NCBI RefSeq assembly: GCF_002207865.1 | Contig: NZ_BDQM01000001.1 | Location: forward strand, 186,001-250,000 | Length of the DNA: 64,000 nt | Direction: 5' to 3' | From: Colwellia marinimaniae | GTDB taxonomy: Bacteria; Pseudomonadota; Gammaproteobacteria; Enterobacterales; Alteromonadaceae | Notes under the pieces: model-generated | Databases searched by the model: none | Told to the model about the DNA's origin: nothing | The model's input: only the letters and a program-made list of their open reading frames with translations | In this document: positions 27,782 through 36,883 of the stretch, piece after piece | How positions within the stretch are numbered: position 1 is the stretch's first letter | How the letters are laid out: every line of letters starts with the position of its first letter | Program-made: the position numbers and the translations under genes

Positions 27782-28561
27782 TTACTCACTAACCGCGGTG
27801 ACTTTATTGCTACTTTCACTTTGATATAAATGTGATAGCGGTACTAACTTTATACCATGTAAGGCTAACGTTGGGATCAGCTTAGTTAATATCGCCACAG
27901 TTTCAGGGTGTGGGTGAGCGATAGCAATAGCGATTTGATGCTTTTGGGCAATCGCTATTAGTTGCTTAAATTGTTGACTAATATATTCATCAGTTAATTC
28001 ATTATCTAAAAAAATCTGCCTTGATTTTACCGGTACGCCGTAGTCTATCGCCGCTTGTTTCGCCTGTGAATGAGGGCTGGTTTTACTGTCTAAAAAAAGT
28101 AATTCATGCTGTTTTAAAAAAGCCATGGTCCACGCCATTGGTTGATAAAGTTGCGTGAGGTAGCTGCCCATATGATTATTAATGCCAATTGCAAAAGGGA
28201 TTTCAGCGAAGGATTTAGTCAAACTTCTTTTAAAGGCATCTTCATCCATAGCGCTAGTTAACGCGCCAGGGCCTAATTTCTCTCTATTCTTAGACTCCAT
28301 TGGAATATGGATTAGCACATCATGATTGGCATTATTCGCTTGTATGGCAAGTTTTTTTCCGTAGGTGGTATGGGGTAAAAAGGCATAAGTAATTGCGCCG
28401 GGTAAGGTTAATGCGTGTTTATCTGTGTAACGATAGCCCATATCATCAATGATGATGGCAACTCGATTCGTTTGAGCTTGGCTCTGATAACTTATTAGCA
28501 TCATAACGAGTAGGGGAAAATTAGCTATAAAGGACATTTTTTTCAACAGAGTATTTTGCAC
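27782..28561 (-). CDS. yibQ: divergent polysaccharide deacetylase family protein YibQ
   Basis: This exported 259-residue protein has a signal peptide (to about SQAQT) and a divergent polysaccharide-deacetylase (NodB-like) domain, with VAIIIDDMGYR near 34-44, HIPMESKN, INNHMGSYLTQ and the late IAIAHPHPE. The family occurs with envC in many proteobacteria; its exact substrate is not settled. GTG at 28561 opens the frame, with an ATG eight codons in as the alternative. It is the last gene of gpmI-envC-yibQ. An 11-bp inverted repeat lies between envC and this gene. Confidence 0.88.
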   Translation of the reverse strand: MQNTLLKKMSFIANFPLLVMMLISYQSQAQTNRVAIIIDDMGYRYTDKHALTLPGAITYAFLPHTTYGKKLAIQANNANHDVLIHIPMESKNREKLGPGALTSAMDEDAFKRSLTKSFAEIPFAIGINNHMGSYLTQLYQPMAWTMAFLKQHELLFLDSKTSPHSQAKQAAIDYGVPVKSRQIFLDNELTDEYISQQFKQLIAIAQKHQIAIAIAHPHPETVAILTKLIPTLALHGIKLVPLSHLYQSESSNKVTAVSE

Positions 28562-28611
28562 CAGATAAGGGGTCCTTATAATTATTTAATTAGTAAAAAG
28601 CCTAGTAGTAA

Positions 28612-28642
28612 TTTAGCTAAAAAATATAATATTTTAGCTAAA
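28612..28642. repeat. 11-bp perfect inverted repeat in the envC-yibQ gap
   Basis: TTTAGCTAAAA (28612-28622) and its complement TTTTAGCTAAA (28632-28642) flank a 9-base AT loop. There is no T-run after it on the transcribed strand, so an RNA hairpin that sets the envC/yibQ ratio, or a weak terminator, is possible. Confidence 0.5.
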
Positions 28643-28663
28643 GGGATAAATAAATATCACACT

Positions 28664-29899
28664 TTATTTGCACCATAGCTTTGGATTAAGGGCTTTGCCT
28701 CGGTGGCGAATTTCAAAATAAAGCCCTGATTGGTCTTGGCCGCCACTTTGGCCAACTAACGCTATAGGCTCGCCTGTTTCGACACGATCGCCAACGGCTT
28801 TGAGTAAGGTTTGATTATGAGCGTAAAGGCTCATATAGCCATTGCCATGATCGATAACGGTTAATAAACCATAACCTTTAAGCCAGTCAGAAAATAACAC
28901 TGTGCCATTATGAATCGTTTGTACTTGGCGGCTGATTGGCGCACTGATTAATACCCCCTTCCACTTTAAGTAACCCTGTTTACGACTGCCAAAGCGATGC
29001 AACATACGTCCCTTAACCGGCCAGGACAGCTTTCGTTTTAATTTGCTTAAACCGGTTAAATCAATTTCTGCCTGAATAATGGCGGCTAGTTTATGTAATG
29101 CTTGGTTTAAGTTGTTTTCTTCGGCTTTAAGTTTATTCAATTGCTGCTGGCTGGAAAGTAACTTGCGGCTTAATTTTGATAAGGTTTTACTGCGTTGCTT
29201 TTTACTGGTTCGTAATTGCGTGCCTTGCTGTAATTGCTCAGCTTTAAGCTGCTGTAAATACGTAACTTGCTCTTGATGCTCAGTGTTTACTTGCAGTAGT
29301 TTCGTTATGGTTGCTTGAAATTTATCTATTTCTTTGGTTCTTGCCTGATTTAAATATTGATAATAACTGATGGTACGTTGAATTTTATCACTTTGATTTT
29401 GGTTAAGTAGTAATTTAAGGTAATCGTGCTGGCCTGTGGTATATGCGGCTCTAAGCTGTTGTGCCAATAAGCGCTCTTGCTTTTTCTTTGCTATGGTTAA
29501 CTGTTGTTTTTCTCTGGCTAGTGTGGCTATTTTTACTTGTGTGTTACTGAGTTTAACCTCAATATCATTGATGGCTTTGGCTACTTTAGCTATGGCTAAG
29601 TCATCAGTTTTTAGTTGTCGCTCTAGGTTACTGCGTTGTTTATTGGTATCAAAAATATTTGATTCTTGTGTAGCAATGGCTTGCTGAACATCACTAAGTT
29701 TGGCACGGTTTTGTTGTTGTGTGCTTTCATTACGCTTATTTTGCTCAGCGTGCGCGGGAAAAGCAAACAGCAAACTTACTATGAATAAGCTTGCTGCGCC
29801 TAGCTGCTGAAAGTGTTTACTGGATAAATAAGTGTCGATAAACAAGCTCGCAATCGATAGTGACAAAAAGTTAAAAACCAATATATCACTTATAGCCAT
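28664..29899 (-). CDS. envC: murein hydrolase activator EnvC
   Basis: EnvC is a periplasmic activator of the cell-splitting amidases AmiA/AmiB. The 411 residues comprise an exported N-terminus (hydrophobic to AFPAHA at about residue 51), two long coiled-coil stretches (about 60-290, rich in Q, K and L) and a C-terminal LytM/M23 domain (about 300-411). In that domain (FGSRKQGYLKWKGV, DHGNGYMSLYAHN) the zinc-binding residues are not all kept, as expected for an activator rather than an enzyme. The leader is unusually long from ATG 29899, and a later start is possible. Gene order matches E. coli. Confidence 0.9.
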   Translation of the reverse strand: MAISDILVFNFLSLSIASLFIDTYLSSKHFQQLGAASLFIVSLLFAFPAHAEQNKRNESTQQQNRAKLSDVQQAIATQESNIFDTNKQRSNLERQLKTDDLAIAKVAKAINDIEVKLSNTQVKIATLAREKQQLTIAKKKQERLLAQQLRAAYTTGQHDYLKLLLNQNQSDKIQRTISYYQYLNQARTKEIDKFQATITKLLQVNTEHQEQVTYLQQLKAEQLQQGTQLRTSKKQRSKTLSKLSRKLLSSQQQLNKLKAEENNLNQALHKLAAIIQAEIDLTGLSKLKRKLSWPVKGRMLHRFGSRKQGYLKWKGVLISAPISRQVQTIHNGTVLFSDWLKGYGLLTVIDHGNGYMSLYAHNQTLLKAVGDRVETGEPIALVGQSGGQDQSGLYFEIRHRGKALNPKLWCK

Positions 29900-29980
29900 G
29901 TTAGCTCAAGATGCATCTTGACTAGCCATTGCTCTGGTGTCGGCAAGCACATTTTTTAAGCTATCATGGCTGCTTTAAGA

Positions 29981-31540
29981 TCACTTCGTTAGTGGCATTA
30001 ATATTGAACCGGTCATTTCTTCCGGCTGTGCCATGCCCATTAAGTGCAATATACTTGGTGATATATCACTTAAAGTACCCGACGCTGCGGGAGTAGCCTT
30101 ACGGCCAACATAGATTAGTGGTACCGGCTCACAGGTATGGGCAGTATGTGCTTGGCCTGATATGGGATCTTCCATTTGCTCAGCATTACCGTGATCGGCG
30201 GTAATAAAACATTCGCCACCATGTTCTTGTAATGCTTTAACTACACGACCAACACAAGTATCTACGGCTTCACAAGCCTTTACTGTCGCAGCAAAGTTAC
30301 CCGTATGGCCAACCATGTCACCATTAGGGTAGTTGACGACGATAAAGTCATATTGACCACTTTCAATAGCGCCGACTAGCTTATCAGTGAGTATTGTTGA
30401 ATTCATTTCTGGTTGTAAATCGTAAGTCGCCACATCGGGTGAGGGTATTAATATGCGCTCTTCTCCGGCAAAATTATCCTCTTTACCACCGCTAAAGAAG
30501 AAAGTGACGTGGGCAAACTTTTCCGTTTCAGAAATACGTAGTTGTGTTTTATCATGTTTGGCTAACCATTCACCCATGACGTTAGTTAACGTCGCTGGCG
30601 CAAAAGCTGATGGTGCGTCAATGTCGACTGAATACTGGGTTAACATCACAAAACTACCGATGGCTGGCGTGCATTTCCGTTGAAAACCCTCGAAGTTATT
30701 TTCGGTAAAACATCGGCTAAATTGACGGGCGCGGTCGGCTCTAAAATTCATAAAAATCAACGTATCACCATCATTTACTTTGATAGTTTCCCCCGATGGC
30801 GTAGTTATCGCGCTGGCGCCAACAAACTCATCATTTTCATTGCGTTCATAAGCCGCAGTTAGGGCATCTAAGGCGTTATTATATTGGTGTAATCCGCTAC
30901 CACTAACCATCAAGTTATAAGCTGCTTCAACACGATCCCAGCGTTGATCTCTATCCATGGCATAGTAACGACCAATAACAGAGGCTATTTGTCCTTCGCT
31001 TCCTGTGTCGGTAAATAATTCAGTAAATTTTTGTTGGGCTTTTGCTAAGGATGCTTGTGCACTACGAGGCGGAGTATCTCTGCCATCAAGAAAGGCATGT
31101 AAATAGACTTTTTTTGCGCCACGGTTTTTGGCAAGTTCCATCATGGCGAAGATATGATCTTCATGGCTATGGACACCACCAGGAGAGAGTAAACCAAAAA
31201 TATGTACGGCGTTATCCCCAGATACGGCCTTATCAACCGCTTGGCATAACGTCGGGTTATCCTTAAAGTCACCATCGTTGATGGCTTTAGTGATACGAGT
31301 AAAGTCTTGATACACTACACGGCCAGCACCTAGATTTACATGGCCAACTTCCGAGTTGCCCATTTGTCCATCGGGTAGACCGACAGCCATGCCTGAAGTA
31401 TCGATAAGCATATTAGGGTAATTGGCTTTTAAGTCATCTAATACGGGGGTTTTTGCATGGTGTATAGCGTTTGAACTAGTCTCTTCTCTGTATCCCCAAC
31501 CATCTAGAATCATTAGTACCATTGATTTTTTATGCGCCAT
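29981..31540 (-). CDS. gpmI: 2,3-bisphosphoglycerate-independent phosphoglycerate mutase
   Basis: This cytoplasmic enzyme of glycolysis and gluconeogenesis converts 3-phosphoglycerate to 2-phosphoglycerate, using two Mn2+ ions. The 519 residues show [10 protein letters not shown] at the N-terminus with a metal-binding Asp, the phosphoserine loop [14 protein letters not shown] near 61-74, [13 protein letters not shown], and the C-terminal metal motifs [13 protein letters not shown] and [12 protein letters not shown]. Length is normal. It is the first gene of the gpmI-envC-yibQ operon and diverges from the rhodanese gene across about 200 bp. Confidence 0.96.
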   Translation of the reverse strand: MAHKKSMVLMILDGWGYREETSSNAIHHAKTPVLDDLKANYPNMLIDTSGMAVGLPDGQMGNSEVGHVNLGAGRVVYQDFTRITKAINDGDFKDNPTLCQAVDKAVSGDNAVHIFGLLSPGGVHSHEDHIFAMMELAKNRGAKKVYLHAFLDGRDTPPRSAQASLAKAQQKFTELFTDTGSEGQIASVIGRYYAMDRDQRWDRVEAAYNLMVSGSGLHQYNNALDALTAAYERNENDEFVGASAITTPSGETIKVNDGDTLIFMNFRADRARQFSRCFTENNFEGFQRKCTPAIGSFVMLTQYSVDIDAPSAFAPATLTNVMGEWLAKHDKTQLRISETEKFAHVTFFFSGGKEDNFAGEERILIPSPDVATYDLQPEMNSTILTDKLVGAIESGQYDFIVVNYPNGDMVGHTGNFAATVKACEAVDTCVGRVVKALQEHGGECFITADHGNAEQMEDPISGQAHTAHTCEPVPLIYVGRKATPAASGTLSDISPSILHLMGMAQPEEMTGSILMPLTK

Positions 31541-31698
31541 TATTTTCCCCGTTATAGTTAATGTTTACCGTATTTTATCGGCAAGTATTGTACACCCTAG
31601 TATGGTGTTATTCACTAAGGATTTAACATAGAAATGTTCCAACATGGGTTACTAAGTTTTACCTCGCGGTATATGCTCGCAATTCTAAGTGATTTGCG

Positions 31699-31704
31699 TA
31701 TAAT
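31699..31704 (+). promoter_or_regulatory. likely -10 element of the yibN-grxC-secB-gpsA operon
   Basis: TATAAT lies 38 bp before the yibN ATG in the divergent gap with gpmI. No good -35 hexamer is seen at the usual distance. Confidence 0.45.
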
Positions 31705-31742
31705 ATGCCGATTCGAAATTTGATAAAAAATGGTCTTTATTT

Positions 31743-32168
31743 ATGGAACAATTAATTACTTTTGCAGTCGATAATGGCATGCTGAGCGCGGTTTGGGTTG
31801 CCTTAGTGGTAATGATTATCTTCATGACAATTAAAATGAAAATGTCGCCAATTAAACAAATTAGTACACAAGATTTAACTTTTTTAATGAATAGAGAGGC
31901 AGGCGTTGCCCTTGATATCCGCAAGGACAAAGAGTTTAAAGCGGGACATATCCTTGATGCCATCAACTTGCCTAGTGAAAAAATCAGCAAGAATGGTCTG
32001 ACTAGTCTTGAAAAATATAAAGACAAACCCATCATTGTAGTATGTGCGGCCGGTATGAGTGCTATGCAAATAGCTAACGATTTATTTAAGGCTGGTTTCA
32101 GCCGTGTTAGTGTACTAAAAGGTGGTATGAATAGTTGGACGGGTGCCGGTTTACCGGTAGCAAAATAA
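31743..32168 (+). CDS. yibN: membrane-anchored rhodanese-like protein YibN
   Basis: This single-domain sulfurtransferase-like protein of 141 residues has one N-terminal membrane helix (about 15-33) and a rhodanese fold. The domain shows ALDIRKDKEFKAGHILDAINLP, and the active-site cysteine lies in VVCAAGMSA (about residue 101). The gene order yibN-grxC-secB-gpsA is kept as in E. coli. A TATAAT hexamer at 31699-31704 is a likely -10 element for this operon. Confidence 0.88.
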   Translation: MEQLITFAVDNGMLSAVWVALVVMIIFMTIKMKMSPIKQISTQDLTFLMNREAGVALDIRKDKEFKAGHILDAINLPSEKISKNGLTSLEKYKDKPIIVVCAAGMSAMQIANDLFKAGFSRVSVLKGGMNSWTGAGLPVAK

Positions 32169-32226
32169 TTAGTTCGCTTGTCCACATGACTAATCCATAT
32201 CATTAATTAATGACAGAGAAATTAAA

Positions 32227-32490
32227 ATGGCAAAAGTTGATATTTATACCAAAGCATACTGCCCTTATTGTACTCATGCATTGGCCTTACTCAAAGGTAA
32301 ATCGGTAGCTTACAATGAAATTAAGATCGATGGTGATATGACTATGCGTACCGCCATGATTGAACGTAGCAATGGCGGTTATACCGTACCACAAATATTT
32401 ATTAATGATGAACATGTTGGCGGCTGTGATCAATTAGTCGCCTTAGAAATGAATAATCAGCTAGATGCGTTATTATGCCAAACGGATTAA
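32227..32490 (+). CDS. grxC: glutaredoxin 3
   Basis: This small cytoplasmic thiol-disulfide oxidoreductase uses glutathione. The 87 residues have the dithiol active site CPYC at 12-15, the cis-proline motif TVPQIFI and the GGCDQL glutathione-binding turn near the C-terminus. Length and motifs match GrxC. It lies between yibN and secB, as in E. coli. Confidence 0.95.
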   Translation: MAKVDIYTKAYCPYCTHALALLKGKSVAYNEIKIDGDMTMRTAMIERSNGGYTVPQIFINDEHVGGCDQLVALEMNNQLDALLCQTD

Positions 32491-32599
32491 TTAATGCTCG
32501 CTCAATGAGCAATAAATTAGTCCGATTGGTTCTAAACGCATAATAATAAGACTCAATCAGTTAAGTTTACTGACAACAATTACAATAAAGGAGCCACTC

Positions 32600-33097
32600 A
32601 TGGCTGAAGAAAACCAAGTAGCGAACAGTGAAGCAACACAACCATCTCCAGAATTCTCCATTCAACGTATTTATACTAAAGATGTCTCTTTTGAAACACC
32701 AAATTCTCCGGCCATATTTCAGTTAGATTGGAAACCAGAGATCAAGTTAGACCTTGATACCCGCTCGACTAAGTTAGCTGATGATACTTATGAAGTGGTG
32801 TTATCTGTAACAGTAACCGCCACCGTTGAAGGTCAAACAGCCTTTTTAGCGGAAGTACAACAAGCTGGCATCTTTACTATTGGTAACTTACCTGAAGCTC
32901 AATTAGCCCATACTATTGGCGCTTTTTGCCCAACAACATTGTTCCCATATGCACGTGAGACGGTAGCAAGCTTAGTAAACCGCGGTTCTTTCCCACAATT
33001 TAATTTAACACCCGTTAACTTTGAAGGTTTATATGCTTCTTATGTACAGCAACGTGCAGCAAAAGAGAACATGCCTCAAAGCAGCGAAACACACTAG
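32600..33097 (+). CDS. secB: protein-export chaperone SecB
   Basis: This cytoplasmic tetrameric chaperone keeps precursor proteins unfolded and passes them to SecA. The 165-residue protein shows the SecB fold blocks [17 protein letters not shown] (about 20-36), [19 protein letters not shown] and [13 protein letters not shown] (about 112-124). A strong ribosome site (AAAGGAGCC) precedes the ATG. It is placed between grxC and gpsA, as in many gammaproteobacteria. Confidence 0.96.
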   Translation: MAEENQVANSEATQPSPEFSIQRIYTKDVSFETPNSPAIFQLDWKPEIKLDLDTRSTKLADDTYEVVLSVTVTATVEGQTAFLAEVQQAGIFTIGNLPEAQLAHTIGAFCPTTLFPYARETVASLVNRGSFPQFNLTPVNFEGLYASYVQQRAAKENMPQSSETH

Positions 33098-33146
33098 TCA
33101 TTAGTACTTAAGTGCAAATAACATTAGCTTATAAATAGGGTTGAAT

Positions 33147-34151
33147 ATGTCTTTAGCTGCAAAAATTACTGTGCTCGGTGCCGGATCTTATGGCACAGCC
33201 CTAGCAATTTGTTTAGCCAGAAATGGTCATAAAACCCTGTTATGGGGGCGTGATACTAAACATGTCGCTACCATGGCGCAAGATAGACAAAATATTAAAT
33301 ATCTTGAGGACTGTGCTTTTCCTGATGCTTTAGTACTAGAAGCTGATTTAACAAAGGCAGTGCAAGCGAGTGATAATATATTGGTTGTGGTACCAAGCCA
33401 TGCTTTTGCCGATATGCTTAAGCAAATTAAGCCAATGTTAACCAGCAATGCAAAAATTGCTTGGGCTACTAAAGGTTTAGATCCTGAAACTGGGGATTTA
33501 TTGCAGAATGTCGCCATTAAGATACTTGGCAGTAAAGTCTCTTTAGCGGTGCTATCCGGTCCTACGTTTGCTAGAGAAATGGCTTCAGGTTTTCCTACTG
33601 CTATTTCCTTGTCATCTGAAGATGATGATTTTGTTGCTGAGTTATCAGACTTACTGCATTGTGAAAAATTATTTCGGGTTTATTCGAATAAAGATTTTAT
33701 TGGTGTACAACTTGGTGGTGCCGTTAAAAACGTTATCGCTATTGCCGCCGGCATATCTGATGGTATTGGTTTTGGTGCCAATGCCCGTACGGCATTAATT
33801 ACCCGAGGTTTAGCTGAAATGACCCGCTTAGGTTTAGCGTTAAATGCTGAGCCGGCCACCTTTATGGGCATGGCAGGCTTAGGTGATTTGGTTCTTACCT
33901 GTACAGATAATCAATCTCGTAATCGCCGATTTGGTTTAGCGTTAGGTAAGGGCAGTGAAGTTGAGCAAGCTATTACTGATATTGGGCAAGTAGTTGAAGG
34001 CTACCGTAATACAAGAGAAGTGTATATGCTAGCCAAACGACATGGCGTGGAAATGCCTATTGTTGAACAAGTATACCAAGTACTTTATTGTGGCAAAGAT
34101 ACCAAGTTAGCTGCGGCTGATTTACTTTCTCGTGATAAGAAATTTGAATAA
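33147..34151 (+). CDS. gpsA: NAD(P)H-dependent glycerol-3-phosphate dehydrogenase
   Basis: This enzyme reduces dihydroxyacetone phosphate to sn-glycerol-3-phosphate for phospholipid synthesis. I choose ATG 33147 (334 residues) rather than TTG 33141, because ATAGGG lies at the right distance. It has the Rossmann motif [12 protein letters not shown] near the N-terminus, GPTFAREMA, the catalytic lysine block [14 protein letters not shown] (about 185-198), and GLGDLVLTC. It is the last gene of yibN-grxC-secB-gpsA; cysE, which follows in E. coli, is absent here. A 15-bp stem terminator follows. Confidence 0.96.
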   Translation: MSLAAKITVLGAGSYGTALAICLARNGHKTLLWGRDTKHVATMAQDRQNIKYLEDCAFPDALVLEADLTKAVQASDNILVVVPSHAFADMLKQIKPMLTSNAKIAWATKGLDPETGDLLQNVAIKILGSKVSLAVLSGPTFAREMASGFPTAISLSSEDDDFVAELSDLLHCEKLFRVYSNKDFIGVQLGGAVKNVIAIAAGISDGIGFGANARTALITRGLAEMTRLGLALNAEPATFMGMAGLGDLVLTCTDNQSRNRRFGLALGKGSEVEQAITDIGQVVEGYRNTREVYMLAKRHGVEMPIVEQVYQVLYCGKDTKLAAADLLSRDKKFE

Positions 34152-34171
34152 CTTCATCACCTAGAAATAGC

Positions 34172-34203
34172 AGGGTAAATCGGCTTGAAAGCCGATTTAC
34201 CCT
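34172..34203. terminator. 15-bp stem between gpsA and trmL, likely bidirectional terminator
   Basis: AGGGTAAATCGGCTT pairs perfectly with AAGCCGATTTACCCT around a GA loop. It sits between the convergent gpsA and trmL genes; the tail TACTTTATAC is only moderately T-rich. Confidence 0.7.
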
Positions 34204-34221
34204 TACTTTATACCCGGCTTA

Positions 34222-34686
34222 TTATACCGCGTTTGGAAAACCTAATTGACGCCAAGCATCGTAAACAATTACCGCTGCGGCGTTTGATAAATTCATACTG
34301 CGACTTTCTTTTAACATCGGAATTCTAATTTTATTTTTATCTGGGATTTGTACACGAACTTCTTCGGGTAATCCCGCCGTCTCTGAGCCAAACAATAAAT
34401 AATCCCCTGCTTGAAACTTAACATCGCCATAAAAATTGTTGGTCTTAGTTGTTATGGCTAATACTCGCTTGGGCTGCTCTTTGTCCATAAAAGCTTTGAA
34501 ATTTGCATGGCGTTGTATTGCGGCAAATTCATGATAGTCTAAACCGGCACGACGTAATTTTTTATCCTCTAAATCAAAACCTAAGGGTTCAATTAAATGC
34601 AAACGAAAGCCTGAGTTTGCACATAAACGAATAATATTACCGGTATTGGGCGGAATTTGTGGTTGAAAAAGTACAACATCTAGCAT
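34222..34686 (-). CDS. trmL: tRNA (cytidine(34)-2'-O)-methyltransferase TrmL
   Basis: TrmL is a SPOUT-fold enzyme that methylates the wobble nucleotide of certain tRNA-Leu species. The protein begins [21 protein letters not shown] when started at 34686, which aligns with E. coli TrmL; two further ATG codons lie at 34695 and 34698. The knotted SAM-binding motifs are [12 protein letters not shown] (about 97) and [17 protein letters not shown] (about 119-135). Length (154 residues) is normal. It is transcribed alone, convergent with gpsA. Confidence 0.92.
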   Translation of the reverse strand: MLDVVLFQPQIPPNTGNIIRLCANSGFRLHLIEPLGFDLEDKKLRRAGLDYHEFAAIQRHANFKAFMDKEQPKRVLAITTKTNNFYGDVKFQAGDYLLFGSETAGLPEEVRVQIPDKNKIRIPMLKESRSMNLSNAAAVIVYDAWRQLGFPNAV

Positions 34687-34823
34687 AACAATCATCATCG
34701 GATAAAATTTTTGTTATTATATACTTGTTACCCGTTAAAATACACGGTGTAACTTACCGCTTGATTGGAAGCGGCTATAAGCACAAATAACTTTTAGCTC
34801 TTAATTTTCTTCAAGGATTGGCT

Positions 34824-35744
34824 ATGGCGATAAGTTCAATATCAACGGACGAATATGCATTATGGGTACGGCGGGCCGCTATATCTTCTACTTCAATAGC
34901 ACTGATCTTAGTGGTGATTAAACTCTATGCTTGGCTGGTTACTGATTCTAGCGCCATGCTCGCTTCTACCACTGATTCGATTTTAGATTTATTCGCTTCG
35001 CTAATGAGTATTGTTATTCTGCGTTTTGCCCTTGCACCAGCAGATAAAGAGCACAGCTTTGGTCATGGTAAAGCGGAAAGTTTAGCGGGGTTAGTACAAG
35101 CATCTTTTGTGCTTGGCTCTGCCATTATCCTTATTTTCAGTGGCGTCTACCGGGTTCTTAATCCACAAGTTATAGTGCAAAGTGAAGTGGCTATTTGGGT
35201 GACTATTATCGCTATTGCCTTAACACTTTGTTTAGTCACTTTTCAGCGTTACGTGATAAAGCGTACTGGCTCCATTATTATCAGTGGTGATGCCTTACAT
35301 TATCAATCGGATTTATTGCTAAATTTAGGGGTTCTAGCCGCAATCATCTTGAGTCAAGGTATATGGCTACACGCTGATGGTGTGTTCACCATATTGGTCG
35401 CTCTTTATCTTGTTTTTGGCGCGGGTCAAATTATGGTACAAAGTGTTTCCCAGTTAATGGATAGTGAGTTATGTGATGAGGAACTGGCGCAAATAAGAGC
35501 TATTGTTTTAAGTAACGGCCAAGCCATGGGTATTCATGAGTTACGAACAAGGCAGTCGGGCGTGAAGCGCTTTGTGCAGTTTCATTTAGAATTAAGTGAT
35601 GATTTATCATTATTTGAAGCGCATAGCATAGGCGATGAAATTGAAGATGAAATTTGTCGCCTGTTCGCCCCTTGCGAAGTCTTTATTCATCACGATCCTA
35701 GCTCGGTAGTGCAAAGTGAGCAGTCAAAAGGCTCTGTTAGCTAA
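34824..35744 (+). CDS. fieF: cation-efflux pump FieF (CDF family)
   Basis: This inner-membrane H+ antiporter exports divalent cations (Fe2+/Zn2+ in E. coli). I start at ATG 34824, six bases after AAGGA. The 306 residues have about six membrane helices, metal-binding acidic residues in TTDSILDL (helix 2) and HYQSDLLLN (helix 5), the HSFGHGKAESLAGL motif, and a C-terminal cytoplasmic metallochaperone-like domain (about 210-295). Length equals that of FieF. The 3' end overlaps the convergent lipase gene by 8 bp. Confidence 0.9.
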   Translation: MAISSISTDEYALWVRRAAISSTSIALILVVIKLYAWLVTDSSAMLASTTDSILDLFASLMSIVILRFALAPADKEHSFGHGKAESLAGLVQASFVLGSAIILIFSGVYRVLNPQVIVQSEVAIWVTIIAIALTLCLVTFQRYVIKRTGSIIISGDALHYQSDLLLNLGVLAAIILSQGIWLHADGVFTILVALYLVFGAGQIMVQSVSQLMDSELCDEELAQIRAIVLSNGQAMGIHELRTRQSGVKRFVQFHLELSDDLSLFEAHSIGDEIEDEICRLFAPCEVFIHHDPSSVVQSEQSKGSVS

Positions 35745-36759
35745 TTGCTGCAGCAGTTTTATGTTGCTTAAACCAATTTATAGTCTGGCTTAAGGCGCTG
35801 TTTCTATAGTCATCTATTTCAAAGAATAATTCGTGCAATGCACCATCAATCCTACTTGGTACTCCCTTAGGGCAAGACTGTGGTTGTAACTTATGTAACT
35901 GCTGACAAAAGTCATTTTGTGCTTGTTGGCAAACAACGCTATCACGCCCTGCTTGCAGTAACAATATCGGTGTTTTAAGTTGAGCCATGTTAGCGAAAAT
36001 ATTTTTTTGCGCGGCAATGCTCTGCGCTAACCAATGTGTAGTAACCCCACCAAGTTGAATGACGTTGTTTTTTTTGTATAAGTCGATAAAAATTTGATAA
36101 CGCTTTGTTGAGTGAGTCAACTTATTCTCGCTAAAAGTAACGGCAGAATAGTTTTTTTGTCCAAAAAAATACCAAGGTGTTTTACTGATTAAGTTATTGA
36201 GTGTTAGCTTGGCGGCTATAAGTGTGTATGCAATAGATGTCGGTAATAAACCTGAATAGAAGCCTAACATAGGTGATGAAATTACTGCAGCTGCAATGGC
36301 CTTGGGTGAGTCTTGCATAAAGCGGGTGGCAATGGCAGCACCCATTGAGTGAGCTAACAGGTAAGGTTTAGCGGGACAGTGGTGTGTCACGATATTTTCA
36401 ATGAAGTAGTGTAAATCATCAACGTAGTGTTGAAATTTAGCCACATAACCTTTATGTAAATTGGCCAGTAAACGTCCAGATAAACCTTGACCGCGGTGAT
36501 CGAGGATAAAAATATTATAGCCTTGCTGGTATAAATCAAACGTTAGTTCTTGGTATTTTAAATAACTTTCACCACGCCCTGATACTATAACGATAGTTGG
36601 CAGTTGCTCTTGTTGCTGAATAAATTGCGCATAATGAATATTTACTTTATTCACACCAGAAAATGAATGAAATAAGCCTTGTTGCCAGAAAGAGGTTATT
36701 TTATCTGGCAGCATACCCTTAATGTTTTTTTCTTGGTTAAACTGGGATATTTGGCTCAA
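35737..36759 (-). CDS. alpha/beta hydrolase, lysophospholipase L2 (PldB)-like
   Basis: This 340-residue serine hydrolase would act on lysophospholipids or monoacylglycerols. It shows VIVSGRGESYLKYQEL, LDHRGQGLSGR, the nucleophile elbow LAHSMGAAIA (Ser about 138), the acid in LLQAGRDSVV, and a late histidine in DGALHELFFE. The HSMG elbow and HRGQG block are those of the PldB/monoacylglycerol lipase group. No signal peptide. It is a single gene, convergent with fieF. Confidence 0.85.
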   Translation of the reverse strand: MSQISQFNQEKNIKGMLPDKITSFWQQGLFHSFSGVNKVNIHYAQFIQQQEQLPTIVIVSGRGESYLKYQELTFDLYQQGYNIFILDHRGQGLSGRLLANLHKGYVAKFQHYVDDLHYFIENIVTHHCPAKPYLLAHSMGAAIATRFMQDSPKAIAAAVISSPMLGFYSGLLPTSIAYTLIAAKLTLNNLISKTPWYFFGQKNYSAVTFSENKLTHSTKRYQIFIDLYKKNNVIQLGGVTTHWLAQSIAAQKNIFANMAQLKTPILLLQAGRDSVVCQQAQNDFCQQLHKLQPQSCPKGVPSRIDGALHELFFEIDDYRNSALSQTINWFKQHKTAAAIS

Positions 36760-36883
36760 GTGGAACCCTAATAAGTAAGGTGAAATAAGTGGCTATTGAG
36801 GTAAGTCTATGTGAGCGTCGATTATTTTTAGAGGGCTGGGTTACGCCTTACCTTGAGCATTAAGTATTCAACATAAAGTCATG